Source of the DNA: Amborella trichopoda
Lineage: Eukaryota > Streptophyta > Magnoliopsida > Amborellales > Amborellaceae
Assembly: GCF_000471905.2 (NCBI RefSeq)
Contig: NW_006497522.1
Coordinates: forward strand, 30,386 to 94,385
DNA length: 64,000 nucleotides
Direction: 5' to 3'
Numbering within the stretch: position 1 is the first letter of the stretch; every line of letters starts with the position of its first letter. Below, in pieces: positions 33,402 through 44,214 of the stretch. The notes below the pieces were generated by a model. It was not told the DNA's origin and searched no databases. It saw only the letters and a list, made by a program, of their open reading frames with translations. Both the position numbers and the translations under genes were made by a program.

Positions 33402-35256
33402 TTGGAAATATAGCCTATCAAGGCCTAAATTCTAGTAGCCTCTCATTCACTGGGAGTGATTGAGAGATTGAAATCTTGGCGTCTTGCGAAATGGAGCCCA
33501 GATTTTTTTACCCTGAGTACGCATGAGGCATCGAGAGTTCACGCGTTGAGAAAGCAATTTCTCAAGGAGGTGTGAGGGTCCTCCTAGTCAGGATTTTATA
33601 GGTTAGCCTCATGTTCAGCGACAATCGGCCAAGGTTTTGAGAATCCAAATGAGGAAAATAGAACGTGAGTACTTATTGAGTATTTTCTCTGTATGGAATG
33701 GTCAACACTTATGGGACATAAGTCTATACCTTGACACGAGACCATTGCTTGACATGTGTATTTTCATTTCGTACGGGAAAGTCACTCTTCCAAATGCATT
33801 ATCCTAGTTTGGAAGAGCCAGTGTACATGTGCTTTGAGATGACTACTGTAATTGAGTTTGATCATGTCCCACAAGGGTACACCTGTAATCCATTGAAAGC
33901 CGAATGATTTGAAGTTCTGGCTTAGCGGCTTTGATATGGCCAACTATGTGTCCATGCTTTAGACTATTGAACATAGGTCTATTGGGTCGATCTGAGACTC
34001 GGTGGAACATCATTGGGGACTAGCCTAATGGAGTACTTCGATACATATAGTTATTAGCCTGAGATCTCAGTATACCTTTTGTTCGATTTTATAATGATGA
34101 AAAAAAACTTGTAATTTTTCAAAAATACTATGAATATTTATTGTGAATTTTAAAGATGTTTTTAGAATTTTATTTGCTAAAAAAATGACGGTTTTCATAT
34201 TGTTTGACTCATATTCCACTTTAGTTCTTACATGGCAGTGCCATTTGGCATCCGAGTAGTCATAGGGTTGCCACGTGGCACCCCACACCACACTCCAGGA
34301 TCACTGCCCAGCTGGGCGCTGATCCCTAAGGGGGGGACTTGATTGACATTTGGCTGCTTGTTTTTATAAGGGGTTGTGTTATGGTGTCTTGTTATATATT
34401 GTTATATAATGTTATAACTTAAGGGCCAATTTTATTACATGTCTAAATTAACTTACACATGGATCATGCATGGCATGTGTGAAGTTTAATTAATTTATTT
34501 ATTTGATATTAACGAGAAAATGCATTTTCAAATTTGAGTTGAAAAATATCTTTAAATTGATAGGTTTGAAATTTTAGATGCACAAAGTGACTGGGTTTGA
34601 TAACGTAGAATATCTCCACATGTGTGAGATTTTCCAATTACTTCTTTGCCCTTTAGCCTTTGTGCTTATCTACTCCAATACATTTTTAAAAAAACTAAGG
34701 GTATTTTTGTAAGGCCATATTGGATACAATTGGAGCAAAAACATGGCCAAGGATAAAACGGTAAAGTGACGTAACTTAGGGTTAGGGTGAGTGATAATGG
34801 TGTGAAATCCCATCCCTTCATCCTAGTGGTTGGATGGAGATAGATGGCAGGGTACATTAGCCTCTCATGTGCCTTTGGATTAGTGCATCAAGGGTGTTGA
34901 TAGTTATACCCATGATATAAAAGCACGTCATGAGATCTCAAACCCTAACTATCTCAACTCTTGAACCATTTTAAAAATTTGTTGCTTCCCTCCTTCTTCT
35001 AAGGTTTTGTAAGAGAAATTGAAGAGAGAGAGCTTTTAGAGTTTCATTAATGGTGATCTTGATGGTGGTCCTCATTTCTTATGCTTAATTCCATAGTGTG
35101 TATTTATCAAGGTAAACTCCATTGAATTTTCTTTTCTTATAAGATCATATTCTTGACATCTATAGATGCTGCAGTTTTGAATTTAAAAAAAGTTTCATTG
35201 ATCTTAGTATCCCCATTTGATCATCTTTTTAATCATGCTTATTCATAGTGTAGTCC
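33402..35256 (+). repeat. Copia-II 3' LTR, first part
   Basis: Matches 7574-9470 of the 5' LTR. It is cut at 35256 by Tat-III within '...tagtgtagtcc'. The remainder is at 50376-51165. Confidence 0.9.
34916..34923 (+). promoter_or_regulatory. TATA box of the copia-II 3' LTR
   Basis: TATAAAAG in the same context as 9136-9143. Read-out transcription would enter Tat-III about 300 bases downstream, antisense to it. Confidence 0.6.
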
Positions 35257-36423
35257 TGTTTATAGCACAAATCGAACTGATCTATCAGTGAAGATCGCTC
35301 GAATCTGACACTTTGAACTGATAAAATGAAATGAAAGCAGTGATAGTGAAAGTGGGAACAATTGAATTCATATCTAAGATCATATATGCCCAGAAAGCGT
35401 AGATCTACTCTTAGATCTGTGGCGAAGCCAGATGATCCAAAACATTTCAAAATACGATTTTAAAGAAAATTAACCAAAATAATAGTCAAAATAGAATGAA
35501 ACAGTAAGATAGGAAGAGGGAAGAGTGAAGAAAGCGATACCGAACCAGGCCCGATGGCCCAGGACCCCCGAGCCTTCTAGAGCTCGCCCGTATCAGAACC
35601 GGTCCTATTTTGTCCCTCTGATCCGGATATTAGCAAGCCCATCTTTTCGATTAGTGTTTTGTCCTAAGGATAGATCTGGGATTCTCTCAGAAGGCTAAGG
35701 TTTCCTCACGTAAATTCTAAGGTTTTCTCTCTCTATAGTTCCCTCAAGTTTTCTCTATCTATCTCATCTTTTTCTTTCTGCTAGGATTCTCATGTCTCTC
35801 TGGTTTCTATCTCTATCTCCCCTATTTTCTTTCTCTATCTCAGGTTTTCTCTCTGTCCGCTCTCCAGTCTCTCCCAGTCTCTCCCGGTCTCCCCCCCTTA
35901 GCGTTTCTTTCGTCTCCCCTTAAATGGTCCCCTCAAGAGATGCTAAAAAGGGGGAAATTATCTTTGGGAGCATTTTGGAGGCTAATGGATTTGGCCTGCA
36001 CAAGTCGTGTCGCTTAGGCGGCACGTTTTGTGTCACCTGGGCGGCACAAGTCGTGTCACTTGGGCGGCAGGAGTCGTGTTGCCCGGGTGGCACAATTCGT
36101 GTCGCCTAGGAGGCACAAGTCATGTCGCACAAACCAATTTTTGTCAAAATCGGGATTTTTCACTTCTGATGTGTTCCTCAGCCTCTCATGAATCTCTTAG
36201 AGAAAATTTGGGTCAAAACAATTTTTTTTACTTTTTTTAATGATTTTTTTTGATAAAACAAGGCATTTAGGAGTCTGGGCTCAAACAGGGTTCCGAGCAA
36301 GCAGATTGGTTCCGGGTCATAGGGTAGGCTATGTGAACTATGGATTTTGGGTTTACTAGGATAATTTGCTCCTAAAGGTTTGGAAACCGTAGAGTTTTCC
36401 AGCTCTCAAATGGGGTGTCTACA
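35257..36423 (-). repeat. Tat-III 3' LTR
   Basis: 1,167 bp. On the minus strand it starts TGTAGACACCCC, a form seen in Tat-type LTRs, and ends CTATAAACA. It matches 49164-50370. It contains a CT-rich stretch (35700-35900) and the 23-bp palindrome array. A weak TATA-like CCATTTAAGG lies near 35918-35927 on the minus strand. Confidence 0.9.
36005..36131. repeat. 23-bp palindrome array in the Tat-III 3' LTR, 6 units
   Basis: Units start at 36007, 36030, 36053, 36076, 36099 and 36122, exactly 23 bp apart. Each has a core of the form GTGTCGCCtgGGCGGCAC followed by 'aagtc' or similar. The two core halves are inverted copies of each other. In the unit at 36076 (GTGTTGCC with GGTGGCAC) pairing holds only with G-U pairs in plus-strand RNA. 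Confidence 0.85.
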
Positions 36424-36437
36424 GTTGCCCCTCTTTG
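36424..36437 (-). other. Polypurine tract of Tat-III
   Basis: On the minus strand CAAAGAGGGGCAAC directly precedes the LTR start TGTAGACACC. The same tract is next to the Tat-V LTR (55775-55788). Confidence 0.8.
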
Positions 36438-37109
36438 GCACTCCTGTCCTTCGAGGGATAAGGGGTGGCAAAGAAGCAGACACCCTGACATTCCTTGTCC
36501 TTCGAGGGGCAGGTGAACATCAAAGATAAAGCATACATTTTAAATTTTGTCTTAAGGTCACGTGGTGGAGGGCACACCAACTATCCCTCCAAGTCATTGT
36601 GCTCCCAAGCGCTCCCCCTATGGCATTTTCATCCTAGGGTTTTCGGCGTGAGATGATTATTTGCTCGCAAGCTTGAAACTCGAGGTGGACTTTACAGCCA
36701 TGCTACATGACTTCAGGGGTTTCTCAATTTGAAAATTTGAATCGTGGCAATTTCTTTGATTTCTTTAAGGGTTCCATAAGGCTGTCTATAGGAAAGTTTC
36801 TATAAGAAGAGACTTGTCTGGCCGAATCCGAAGAGAGAGACGAGGCAGCAACGTGATAAACATGGCAAATGCGATATTCATCATATACTGGTGTCCAAGC
36901 TCCTTCGTTTTAGAAAATGTTTTAGAAATTTTGAAAGTAGGGGGAGATTTGAAATAGAACCCGGAGCAAGGACAGGTTACGATTTTAACAAAGAAACTAA
37001 AGTTTTTGAAATCACAGACACATAGTGACAATTTTGAAGAGAGAAAGATATTTTCAAGCAAAAAGATGGTTAGTAGTTTTAACTCCTGCAACCATAGAGC
37101 CCACTAAGC
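36438..37109 (-). other. Tat-III 3' untranslated part next to the polypurine tract
   Basis: No gene. It is well conserved with Tat-V 55789-56400, including a short repeat in which 'ttcgaggg' units recur after 'ccttgtc', so it belongs to the family's 3' untranslated part. Confidence 0.6.
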
Positions 37110-37505
37110 AGTTTAGCATTGTGCAGCGATGGACCATACACCAAACCCTTTAACGTCATACGGGGATAAACGTTTGAACAAGGTGGTTGTGCCTTGAACA
37201 CGTTGAACAGGGTGGTTGTGCCCTGAACAACATTGAACAAGGTCGTTGTGCCCTGAACGCATTTGGAAATTTTACGTCGTATGGGGCTAGACTTGTGAAT
37301 AGGGTGGTTGTGCCCGGAACAAATTGAACAGGGTAGTTGTGCCCTGAACACATCCAAAAATTTACATCATACGGGGCTAGACGTTACCTGCCTCAGCTCT
37401 TTTACATCGCACGAGTTTGACGTTGAACAGGATATATCTGAACTTTAAAGTCATACGGGGTTAAATGTGTGAACAGAGTGATTGTGCCCTGAACACATCC
37501 GAAAT
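37110..37505. repeat. 'gaacagggtggttgtgccctgaac' tandem repeat
   Basis: About seven copies of a unit 'ttgaaca(g)ggtggttgtgccctgaacac' lie at 37170-37500, alternating with 'catacggggctagacg' segments. GGGTGGTTGTGCCC also has weak dyad symmetry. Open frames on the minus strand repeat the same short peptide and are not credible genes. Confidence 0.7.
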
Positions 37506-37740
37506 ATTACGTTAGATGGGGCTAGACATTGCCTATCTCGGCTCTTTAACGCTGCACAAGTTTTATGTTTTTTTCTATCTCAGCTCTTTAACGTCACATG
37601 AGTTTGAAATTTTTCTCATCTCGGCTCTTTAACGTCGCACGAGTTTTACGTTTTAGCTCAGGTTTTTAGTGTCGCACGAGTTTAACATGTTAGCTCAATT
37701 TTTTAATGTCGCATGAGTTTGACGATCTGATCCTGGTTGG
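37385..37740. repeat. 'cggctctttaacgtcgcacgagttt' tandem repeat
   Basis: Six or seven units of about 40-60 bp each contain 'ctctttaacgtcgcacgagttt'. This is the second of the consecutive repeat zones in the Tat-III 3' part. Confidence 0.7.
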
Positions 37741-38160
37741 ATGTTTAGCTCATGCCACCGCAGAGCAAAAGACTTTTCTGATATTGGTTGGCAGTTTAGA
37801 CTTATGCCATTGAGGAGCAAAAGATTTTGAAATCGGTGGGAGTTTAGGCTCATAACACTGAGGAGACTTTTAATTTTTTTTAATTTTTCAAAATTTTCTA
37901 GAAAGTTAATTGGGAATTTAAGCTCATGCCACTGAGGAGCATTTTCTGGAAAGTTGGTTGGTAGTTTACGCTCGTGCCACCATGGAGCAAATTATTATTT
38001 TCTTATTGATTTTTTTTGAAATTTTTATTTTTCTGAAAAATTGGTTGGTAGTTTGGGCTCATGCCATCGAGGAGAGTTGTCTTTTTTATTTTTATTCTTT
38101 TTTGAAATTTGGAAAAATTGGTTGGTAGTTTAGGCTCGTGCCACCATGGAGCATCTGACA
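37735..38160. repeat. 'ggttggtagtttaggctcatgccaccgaggagca' repeat
   Basis: About seven copies, 55-80 bp apart, are separated by T- or A-rich spacers. A single copy survives in Tat-V near 56570-56590, directly where its antisense coding remnant begins. Confidence 0.75.
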
Positions 38161-38214
38161 GGATGTCCTAAACCAATGTGCTTCAAAATCATTAGAAAAC
38201 ATTTTATTTCAAAA

Positions 38215-38740
38215 AGTAATTTTATAAAAGAAGCCATGATTTTTTTTTTGATTAAATGAGATGAGCGACACGAGGAGTGCCGCTCATATGCAATTTTTTT
38301 TTGTTTTTTTTTTCTATGAGGTTTTTGGTGGCACGTCTCGTGCCGCCCAGGGCTGGGCGACACGGACCATGTCGCACGGGTGGCACGAGACATGCTGCCC
38401 ATATAAGTGTTAATTTTTTTTTCTAATTGAGATGGGCGGCACGGGGCGTGTTGCCAGAGCGACATGTGCCTACCCAAAAGAATTTGTTATTTTTTTGAAA
38501 TGGGATAAAAAAGATTTAACAAAAAAATGTGGGCAACACAGGTCGTGCCGCCTTGCGTAGTGTCGCCCATATGCAATTTTTTTTTTTGTTAAATGGGGTG
38601 GGTGACTCGGTTCGTGTTCCCCTGGTGGAACGAGTCATGCCGCCCATATGCAAAATTATTATTACTGTTTTTTTTTTTTGTAACTGAGGTGAGCGACACG
38701 GTTCGTGTCGCCTGGGCGCCACTAGACATGCCGCTCATAT
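38215..38740. repeat. Dyad-symmetric GC-rich units separated by T-tracts
   Basis: At least four units alternate with T-runs. Examples: ATGAGCGACAC at 38261-38271 pairs (one mismatch) with GTGCCGCTCAT at 38276-38286. A similar unit spans about 38531-38570, and another about 38690-38738. The cores (GCGACAC, GTGTCGCC, GGCGGCAC) are those of the LTR array. Tat-V has antisense coding remnants in the equivalent interval. Confidence 0.7.
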
Positions 38741-39239
38741 GAATTTTTTTCATTCTTTATTTTTACTTTTGAGAGAATTCAGCCCTTGTTGGGAGGTCCT
38801 TTGCAGCCTTTTCCTTGTTATGGGGAGTTTGAAAAACCCCTTCTCATTTGTTTTTTTTTTTATTGCCCCTGTTGGGGATTCTTGTAGTAAGTGTGCATTT
38901 GATTCATTGAAGCATAGCAAAACACTTTCCTTGTACAAACTTTTCAAGCTGAATTTCTTACAAACTCAGGCCCTTTAGTTGTATGGTTTTTGCCTCGAAT
39001 TTCCCGCTATTGGGTCATCATACGCACACACAGGGATGAGCTTGCCTCATTTTGCCTCTGGGGATCCAGTGGAGAGAAAAACGCTCCCAGACTAGCCAAT
39101 ATCGTCATTGGTGAGATTCACCCATCTCTGATATGTGGTAATTGGTAGTTATACTCATACAACCATGGAGTGCCTAACTAGTTTCAAGCCTTCATAGCAG
39201 GCATAGGAAGTTGGCTTCGAGACAGTTTAACCTCTTATT
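38741..39239. other. Tat-III conserved 3' part without a gene
   Basis: No motif is recognised. It aligns with Tat-V 59830-60350, with shared phrases such as 'ttttcaa.ct.aatttcttacaaactcag' and 'ggggatgagctt.cctcattttgcct'. Confidence 0.5.
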
Positions 39240-39491
39240 GTGATGGAGGAAGTCCCTCATATAAGGAGAAAGCTTTTGAAAATGGATGATTTTAACAATC
39301 AAATTGAAACGACATTTTCAAAAGAGATGGGCCTTACAGTTTGCACCTGTGGCCCCTTTGGTGGTGATTTTCTTTATTATGCTCTACCCAAAGATGATGA
39401 AAGGATTCCCTTGTGGGATCGTGAGAACTTGGAAATCACGAATTGGTCTTTTACCTTTAGAGCTTTTCTCCTCTACTTCGCGAATCCATGA
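39240..39491 (+). CDS. Small antisense open frame shared with Tat-V
   Basis: This plus-strand frame of 83 codons (MMEEVPHIRRKLLKMDDFNN...) lies antisense to Tat-III, beyond the end of its integrase. The Tat-V counterpart (60351-60599) starts MMEEGLSKRVLKMEGFNNQIE and also ends in an F.A.P-stop form, but a frameshift splits it. I do not recognise the protein. It could be the last exon of an antisense gene or conserved untranslated sequence with a chance open frame. Confidence 0.25.
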   Translation: MMEEVPHIRRKLLKMDDFNNQIETTFSKEMGLTVCTCGPFGGDFLYYALPKDDERIPLWDRENLEITNWSFTFRAFLLYFANP

Positions 39492-39889
39492 AGAGTCCTC
39501 AGGATTCTTGCCGAGATTCCATCTTGGAAGGTCTTAACGTTTTCAGGGTTCGTTGAAATCACTTCATTTTTTCATTCATGCCACCCTCCTACATCTTTCT
39601 GCGTTGGTTCTATTGGGAACCTGCAGGGTATAGGAGGAGTCATCATCCTCAGGGTCTGCTTGTGCAGTATTATTGGAACTTGCAAGTATTTGTTTGTACT
39701 TGAGTATTTTGCATCGAAAGCTCCTTCTTAGAGATCGTTTTATTCCTTTTACCCGTGATGCCTTTTCAAGTTTTCACCACATCCATTTTATGAGATACAT
39801 TGCATTAATGGGGTCATTGAGTTCGTAGCTCTCCTGATTTTCTATCTTATAAGAATTGCATGCATGCACTCGGGTAACCACGAATGGTC
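39492..39889. other. Between small antisense frame and integrase end
   Basis: No gene is recognised. The phrase 'attggaacttgcaagta.ttgtttgtacttgagt.tttgc' is shared with Tat-V, where it is partly duplicated (60780-60860). It lies downstream of the pol stop region. Confidence 0.4.
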
Positions 39890-41030
39890 CCTCCGAATTA
39901 GGTTTGAACTTTTGCCTAAAAGGTGTGGATTTGTAGGAGTGTGGAAGATTTTCTTGAGTACCATGTCTCCTTCTCTGAATTGTCGAGGAACAACGCTTCT
40001 TTGGTATGCCCTCTCGGTTCTACGTTGTAAGCAACGATATTTTGTGTTGCTTGTTGTCGTTTTTTATCCAAATTAATGAGGGCAGAGATTCGTTCTTCGA
40101 TCTTTTGTTCCTCATCTGAATTTTAATGAATAAGCACTCGGAGAGATGGTATCTCAACTTCGATAGGTGGCACTGCTTCCATACCATACACCAATGAGTA
40201 CGGGGTCATGCCAATAGGAGTCTTCTCAATTGTCCGGTAGGCCCATAGCACGTCATTTAACTTTTCGTGCCAATCTTTCCCACCTTCTATTATTTTGTCT
40301 ATGATTCTGAGAAGTCCCTTATTTGTGGCCTCTACTTGTCCATTTCCTTGAGGGTAGTAAGGTGCGGAGAATTTCTGTCTTATCCCAAATTTTTTGCACA
40401 CCTTAGTGACCTTTTCATTTTTGAGATTGGATCCATTGTCAGTGATGATTGACTCAGTAACTCCAAATCTGAATACGATCTAATTCTTTATGAAACGGGC
40501 AACATGTTGGCCTTCGATTTTAACAAATGATGTGGCCTCTACCCATTTGGTAAAGTATTCTGCAGCCGTTAATATAAAACGGTGGTCGTTTGAGGCTTTT
40601 TGTGATATCATTCCAATGATATCGAGTCCCCACATGGCGAAGGGCCATACGGGCGGTGTTGAGTTGAGTGATACGGACGGTGCACGAATGAGGTCTCAAT
40701 AGAGTTGACATTTGGGACACCTCTTAACGAACTTCCAACAGTCTTCAGCCATGGTGGTCCAGTAATAGCCTTAACGCCTAATTTTCTGAGCTAAGGCGGC
40801 TGCTCTAGAATTACCTCCTTCATTGTGTAATTCTGTCAGCACTTGGTGATTTTTTGGCTGATTGAGACATCGTAGAATGATGCCATCGAAATACGTTTTG
40901 AATAAGAGATCACTTCTTACTAAGAATCCCATAGAAAACCTTCGAAAGGCTTCTTTATCCTTTTGGGTGGCTCCTTCGAGATATAAACCCTCCTTTAGCA
41001 AACAGAACATCATGGAACCACGGTTTTGCT
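39890..41030 (-). pseudogene. pol: Tat-III integrase (broken, catalytic triad kept)
   Basis: Read high to low: LTELHNEGGNSRAAALAQKIRR, YYWTTMAEDC, then KRCPKCQ form the HHCC zinc-binding part (about 40690-40860). In the core, WGLDIIGMI has the first Asp, SIITDNGSN the second, and the Glu in NGQVEATNKG is at 40330-40332. WHEKLNDVLWAYRT and YSLVYGMEAVPPIE follow. The C-terminal domain decays between about 40130 and 39890. A stop follows QLY near 40698, and others lie near 40480 and 40130. The catalytic residues survive, but no continuous frame does. Confidence 0.85.
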
Positions 41031-41752
41031 TTGACTAATGCATCTGAAGCCACGAAAGACGCCTTCCCATCGTTCTCATTTTCTTGCTCTATTTCTTTTT
41101 CAATCCTTGGTGGGGAAGGGTCATGTTTGTTCCTGATGTAGGATGGTCGTGTGGTGATTTCTAGAGGAATATCGACTATTGAAGCAAGGGTTGCAAGGGT
41201 GTCGGTGAACCGATTATTTTCCTTAGTTACATGCTGAAAGGTAATTTTCTTAAAGAATGGAATCATCTTTTCCACCTATTCCTGATCGGGTTTTAACTTC
41301 TCTTCTTTCACTTTCCAAATCTCTTGAACTTGATTTATTACTAGTAAGGAGCTACCAATCACTAGTATTTGCTGGATTTTCATTTCCATGGCATTCTCCT
41401 GCCCGGCTATCAAGGCTTCGTATTCAGCGATGTTAATAATACATGGGAAATTCAATCTGATGGCTATTGGCATTAAAATCTTCTCGGGTGAGCATAATAT
41501 GACTTCTATACCTGACCCATATTCGTTCTTTGCACCCTCGAAATATAGCTCCCAAATTGTGTCCTCAATTGTGAAGAGGTTCTCATCAGGGAGATCCCTG
41601 TTGATGGGAATGTTGTCTGGCAATGCATGTTTGGCTAAGTGGTCAACAATGACTTGTCCTTTGACCGATTTTTTAGTGACATGCTTGATCTTGAACTCGC
41701 CCAATAGAATTCTCCACTTGGCCAAGCATCTATTGAAGACTGGCCTCTCCAA
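41031..41752 (-). pseudogene. pol: Tat-III archaeal-type RNase H (second RNase H)
   Basis: The strongest part is 41276-41752: LAKWRILLGEFKIKHV, then WELYFEGAKNEYGSGIEVIL, PCIINIAEYEALIAG and VIGSSLLVINQVQEIW. This order defines the extra RNase H found in Tat/Ogre elements between RNase H and integrase. Catalytic positions look damaged: YFDGA is YFEGA and GDS is GSS. The downstream part (40955-41275) reads FQHVTKENNRFTDTLATLAS, the usual end of the domain, in a separate frame after a stop. Confidence 0.85.
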
Positions 41753-42217
41753 TATATAATTGAGTGGAACAATTTTTTATATGAGCATGACTGAATGAGA
41801 TAAAACATAGTGTCTTAGTTTCTACATGGCCCACACAAGTGTTAAGCAGTGCTTCTCCACATCCGTGTATCGTGTCTCATAGTCGACCATGGTTTTGCTT
41901 ATATAGTATATCATTTGTTCTTTTCCATGGTCGTTATATTGTCTTAACATTGTCACCATGGTTTTGTCTTTCGCTGACATGTATAGGAATAAGGGTTTGT
42001 CTGGACAAGGAGGGCTAAGGATGATGGGTTTGGTGAGGTACTCCTTAATTTGGTCAAACGCCTCTTGACATTCATTATCCCCTATGAATGGGGTATCTTT
42101 CTTAAGGAGTTTATTAAATGGTGCGCACTTGTCTGCCAGTTGTGAAATAAAACACCTTATGGCTTGTATGTGACCTTGAAGCCCACTGATTTCTTTGATA
42201 TTCTGCGAATGATGCAT
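41753..42217 (-). pseudogene. pol: Tat-III RNase H
   Basis: 42217-41822 reads CISQLADKCAPFNKLLKKD, PLFLYMSAKDKTM, MIYYISKTMVDYETRYTDVEKHCLTLVWAM. This is the first RNase H, adjoining the reverse transcriptase. As is usual in Tat elements, the normal opening Asp motif is weak (LYMSAKD), consistent with the second RNase H doing the work. A stop near 41822 and frame changes follow. Confidence 0.8.
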
Positions 42218-43030
42218 TTCAATGATGGCTCATATTTTGGACGGGTGTACCTCAATGCCTCTTTGGCTTACTATAAAGCCCAGTAATTTGCCGGATTCAA
42301 CTCCAAAGGCACATTTCTGTGGATTGAGTTTGAGTTGATGTTTCTGGAGTCTTTTGAAAATGGTTCTCAAGTTGGTGAAATGATTGGACCTGGTCTTCAA
42401 CTTGACCAGGATGTCGTCGACATAATATTCCATAATGGTATGCTTCATTGAAGATGCTAGTCATTGCCCTTTGATAAGTTGCTCCTGCGTTTATGAAGCC
42501 AAAGGGCATGACTTTGTAGTATGAATGATGTCTTGGTTTGTTCTTCTTCTGCCATGAGGACTTGATTGTAACCCCAGAAGCCATCCATGAATGACAACAT
42601 CTCGTGACTCGCAGTGTTGTCGACCAAGGCATCTATGTTTGGTAATGGAAAATTGTCTTTGGGGTATGCCTTGTTGAGGTCTCTGTAATCGACACATTCA
42701 AATCTTCCTATCTTTCTTAAGTACGACCACTATGTTGGCCAACCATTCTGAGTAATCGACGGGAGTAATGAATCTCACCTTGAGTAGTTTGTCGATTTCT
42801 TCTTTGATTTTGAGCTCAAGGTGTGTCTTTTGACTTTGAAGTTTTTGCCTTACAGGCTTTAACTCCTTCGTTGAATATTAGGTGATGTTGCACCAAAGTG
42901 GGATCTAACCCTGACATATCGTTGTATGACCAGGCGAATTCATTGCGAAATTCCTTCAGAAAGGAAATCATATTTTCTTTCTCCTTAGAAGAAAAGGAGA
43001 TTCTAATCTTGGCTAACCTCTGGTCCTTCT
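42218..43030 (-). pseudogene. pol: Tat-III reverse transcriptase (broken)
   Basis: Blocks appear in order but in shifting frames. DLNKA.PKDNFPLPN-like and SFMDGFWGYNQ-like blocks lie near 42570-42690. VMPFGFINAGATYQRAM is near 42440-42510. The catalytic YVDD is at 42413-42424, followed by LKLNPQKCAFGVESGKLLGFIVS (42260-42340). The enzyme is complete in outline, with all frames broken at least twice. Confidence 0.85.
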
Positions 43031-44060
43031 AAGTTCCTAGGTTTACGTCAATTGTCTGTTCGAAGATAGCCGTTGGGTCACCATCCAACCTCTTCTTCAA
43101 TTGCTCAACATGGGAAGTAAGTTCCTCAGGTTGAGAGATTTCTTCAGACTCTTGGCTCTTTTGATCTTCATATTGGTCATCCAATTCATCGTCTTGGGTA
43201 TTATGCACCGTTATTGGGCTATCTCGAGTGAGCATCGTTTTTTAAAATTCTTTTTCATTATTATCAGTTTTATCATGTTTTGAATTTCCACAGTGTTTAA
43301 AATGTCGCAAGGGGTGTCCCTTATAAGACTTGCAAGAGAAATGTTGGGGACCGAATGCGTAAGGTGATTAGATAGCCTCCCTGCACCTATCCATTTTTTG
43401 GCACTGGGACTTGAACGTGTCGCTGGTATGCTTCCAGCGATTCTCGAGATAGAGGAGTGATCGTCCAATTACGTTCCTGTGTTTGGATAGGTGGATGAGC
43501 ACGCTTGGATGTGTTAGAACCAATCGTGCATACCTTCAAATCCAGGTCAGCGAAAAGGTCTTCAATTCCTAGTTCTTGTGTGCGCTGAGATGTGGAAGAA
43601 TAATTATTCCTTGTTGGGGAATCAAGGATCACTTTTGGACATTTTGAAGGATGGACATCGAGAGGATCGAGGCTTTGAATGCCTCCATATACAAAGCCTC
43701 GATAGCTTGAAGCCTTCATCCGGCTCTGAAATAAATGAGAGAACACCTGAGTCCTCTTCGATCCTCATTTTCAGTTTTGGCTTCAGGTGATTCAGAAATC
43801 CCCTCCGTTACACCTTGCTCGTTGACTCCTTAAGCCTTGGCCTCTTTGGAAGCCTTGGGAGAGGAGCATGTGCGACTCAAAACCGTATCGATGTTGGCAT
43901 TCGATGATGTCCTCCATCGATACGGAAGCTTGAAAAATTTGAGGATCAGGGTCGCCAGCCTCTAGGCGTAAGGTGGCACAATCATCTTGCTCAAAGGAAG
44001 CGAGTGGGATTTCTCCAAGCAACCCTTATAACTAGCTTCCCGTTATGTATGCTAGGATTG
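43031..44060 (-). pseudogene. Tat-III protease-polymerase linker
   Basis: These are decayed frames on the pol strand. 43029-43235 is acidic (DDELDDQYEDQKSQESEE, then HVEQLKKRLDGDP), and 43387-43746 is hydrophilic. This position normally holds the variable linker between protease and reverse transcriptase. No catalytic motif is present. Confidence 0.5.
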
Positions 44061-44214
44061 AGGAAAACAAGGGGCTCAGTGCATACCTTCGCGACACCAT
44101 GTTTTGTCAGAAATTTGAGGCATTGATGGAGCGTAGAGGCGATCACAAGGTTTTCGTGCAACTACGGTTTTCTTAGTAGTATGTTGAATGAAGGTTTTAT
44201 GTCTAAGATATAAA

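Noticed and set aside
36005..36131. Possible tRNA or small structured RNA gene
   Set aside because: The GC-rich dyads are tandem 23-bp units without any tRNA A/B box or cloverleaf arrangement.
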